Shown in pieces: positions 63,001 through 64,000 of a stretch of 64,000 nt of DNA. Every line of letters begins with the position of its first letter. The first letter of the stretch is position 1. The stretch is from Serinus canaria (Eukaryota; Chordata; Aves; Passeriformes; Fringillidae). Made by a program: the position numbers and the translations under genes. The stretch lies in assembly GCF_022539315.1 (NCBI RefSeq), contig NC_066316.1:26247245-26311244 (forward strand), read 5' to 3'. Below the pieces are notes generated by a model, which saw only the letters and a list, made by a program, of their open reading frames with translations, searched no databases and was not told the DNA's origin.

Positions 63001-63720
63001 TGGGTGATTAACAAGTCACTAAAAAATTCAGGCCTGATAATCTAATAGACTAAAATTGCATTTCCATGTAATTTTTTTGTTGACTATGGAGCGCTGGTCA
63101 TGCTGTTGTCTCTCAGTGAGGGTGCATCTCTTCAGCATGGTCCAATTAATGCTGTTTCCAAACAGCAGCACTAGCACTAACACATCTTTCCACCTCTGAA
63201 AGATCAGCACCTTCTTACTTTGCCTCTGCAGCAAATGTCTTCTGTCGTGTTTTCAGTAGTCTGGTTCTGCTTCTGCCTGCACCAGCTCAGCCTCCCCTGG
63301 CACAGGGTCGGAATTGGATGTGGTCAGGAAGCCACCCTTCGCAAATCTGCTGGAGAAGCCATGGAAAATGTGCACAGAGGAGGTCAACTGATAAGTTTTT
63401 GGTTTTCATTTTCTACAGCATCACCCCACAGAGGCTCATAAGGAATTAAAGTGACATGAAAGAAGTGGTAGGAAAAAAGTTCTACCCTCTTATGATTTAA
63501 AGTTAGGAAGCAGTCTATCTTGTAAAGTTTTTCAACAGAATAATACTTCCAGTGAAGTCTCACAGAAGCTTATTTGTAAGGTATTGCATGTTTGTAAATA
63601 GTTTAGAAAAGCAGTGGTTGCCAAGGTATCAAAGTGTATTGTTGGTCTGAGTTCCTCAGGAATGTAGAGAAAACAATGTAAGAAAAAAATGTAAGAAAAC
63701 TTCAGGAGGAGTTAATGACA
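60070..63720. other. Anonymous non-coding sequence
   Basis: No exon or RNA gene was recognised. The stretch at about 62,530-63,060 is AT-rich but non-repetitive, with many homeodomain and SOX-like words, and could be a conserved regulatory element by inference. A 21-bp-period duplication lies at 61.46 kb. Confidence 0.5.
61463..61503. repeat. Two-copy tandem duplication, 21-bp period
   Basis: CTGTGAAGTGCTGCTCTCTT is found at 61463-61482 and 61484-61503, separated by one A. The copies are identical. Confidence 0.95.
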
Positions 63721-63724
63721 CGAT

Positions 63725-64000
63725 GGAAGGGAAGGGAAGGGAAGGGAAGGGAAGGGAAGGGAAGGGAAGGGAAGGGAAGGGAAGGGAAGGGAAGGGAAGG
63801 GAAGGGAAGGGAAGGGAAGGGAAGGGAAGGGAAGGGAAGGGAAGGGAAGGGAAGGGAAGGGAAGGGAAGGGAAGGGAAGGGAAGGGAAGGGAAGGGAAGG
63901 GAAGGGAAGGGAAGGGAAGGGAAGGGAAGGGAAGGGAAGGGAAGGGAAGGAAGGGAAGGGAAGGGAAGGGAAGGGAAGGGAAGGGAAGGGAAGGGAAGGG
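63725..64000 (+). repeat. (GGGAA)n pentanucleotide array, truncated by the window end
   Basis: About 55 tandem GGAAG/GGGAA units fill the last 276 bases and continue past the edge. The units are identical except for one missing G at about 63950-63951, which shifts the phase. The plus strand is pure purine, with GGG runs every five bases. Confidence 0.99.

Overview
The window reads as non-coding vertebrate nuclear DNA, most likely from a bird. Base composition is mostly AT-rich, interspersed repeats are sparse, and no open frame looks like a protein-coding exon of a recognisable family. Three things point to a bird or other reptile-lineage genome: a degraded CR1-type LINE reverse transcriptase, old retroposon fragments of a kind I recall from reptile and bird genomes, and a pair of endogenous-retrovirus LTRs with a lysine-tRNA primer-binding site whose LTR sequence I recall from bird genomes, especially songbirds. 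The species assignment rests on recall and could not be checked by search.

Layout. 1-11.2 kb is anonymous sequence with short tandem repeats, a CA/TA-rich stretch and one old retroposon tail. 11.58-12.1 kb is a clear CpG island, the best promoter candidate in the window, followed by a pyrimidine tract. 12.3-16.5 kb is compositionally complex sequence with many homeodomain, SOX and nuclear-receptor-like words. It includes a 12-bp palindrome that is also a perfect CArG box, and I read the block as a possible enhancer cluster. 16.5-36 kb is mostly anonymous, with homopolymer runs and two old repeat fragments. 36-38.35 kb is a second possible enhancer block with a POU octamer beside a SOX-like word. 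At 39.49-39.66 kb a TATA box precedes a small CpG-dense patch.

46.6-47.9 kb holds the retroviral remnant: LTR, primer-binding site, about 135 bp of leftover interior, then a second LTR in the same orientation. 52.5-53.45 kb carries AT-rich microsatellites. 58.9-59.63 kb holds the CR1 reverse-transcriptase fragment on the minus strand, and a hairpin-rich stretch follows at 59.96-60.06 kb. The window ends inside a long GGGAA pentanucleotide array from 63.7 kb.

No operon, CRISPR array, tRNA, rRNA or intact mobile-element gene was found. I did not find a convincing undescribed system. The items most worth a second look are the two promoter-like sites, the putative enhancer blocks, the deleted provirus, the 21-bp hairpin at 60.0 kb and the G-quadruplex-capable array at the right edge. 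All conservation statements are inference from sequence texture, because no alignment could be run.
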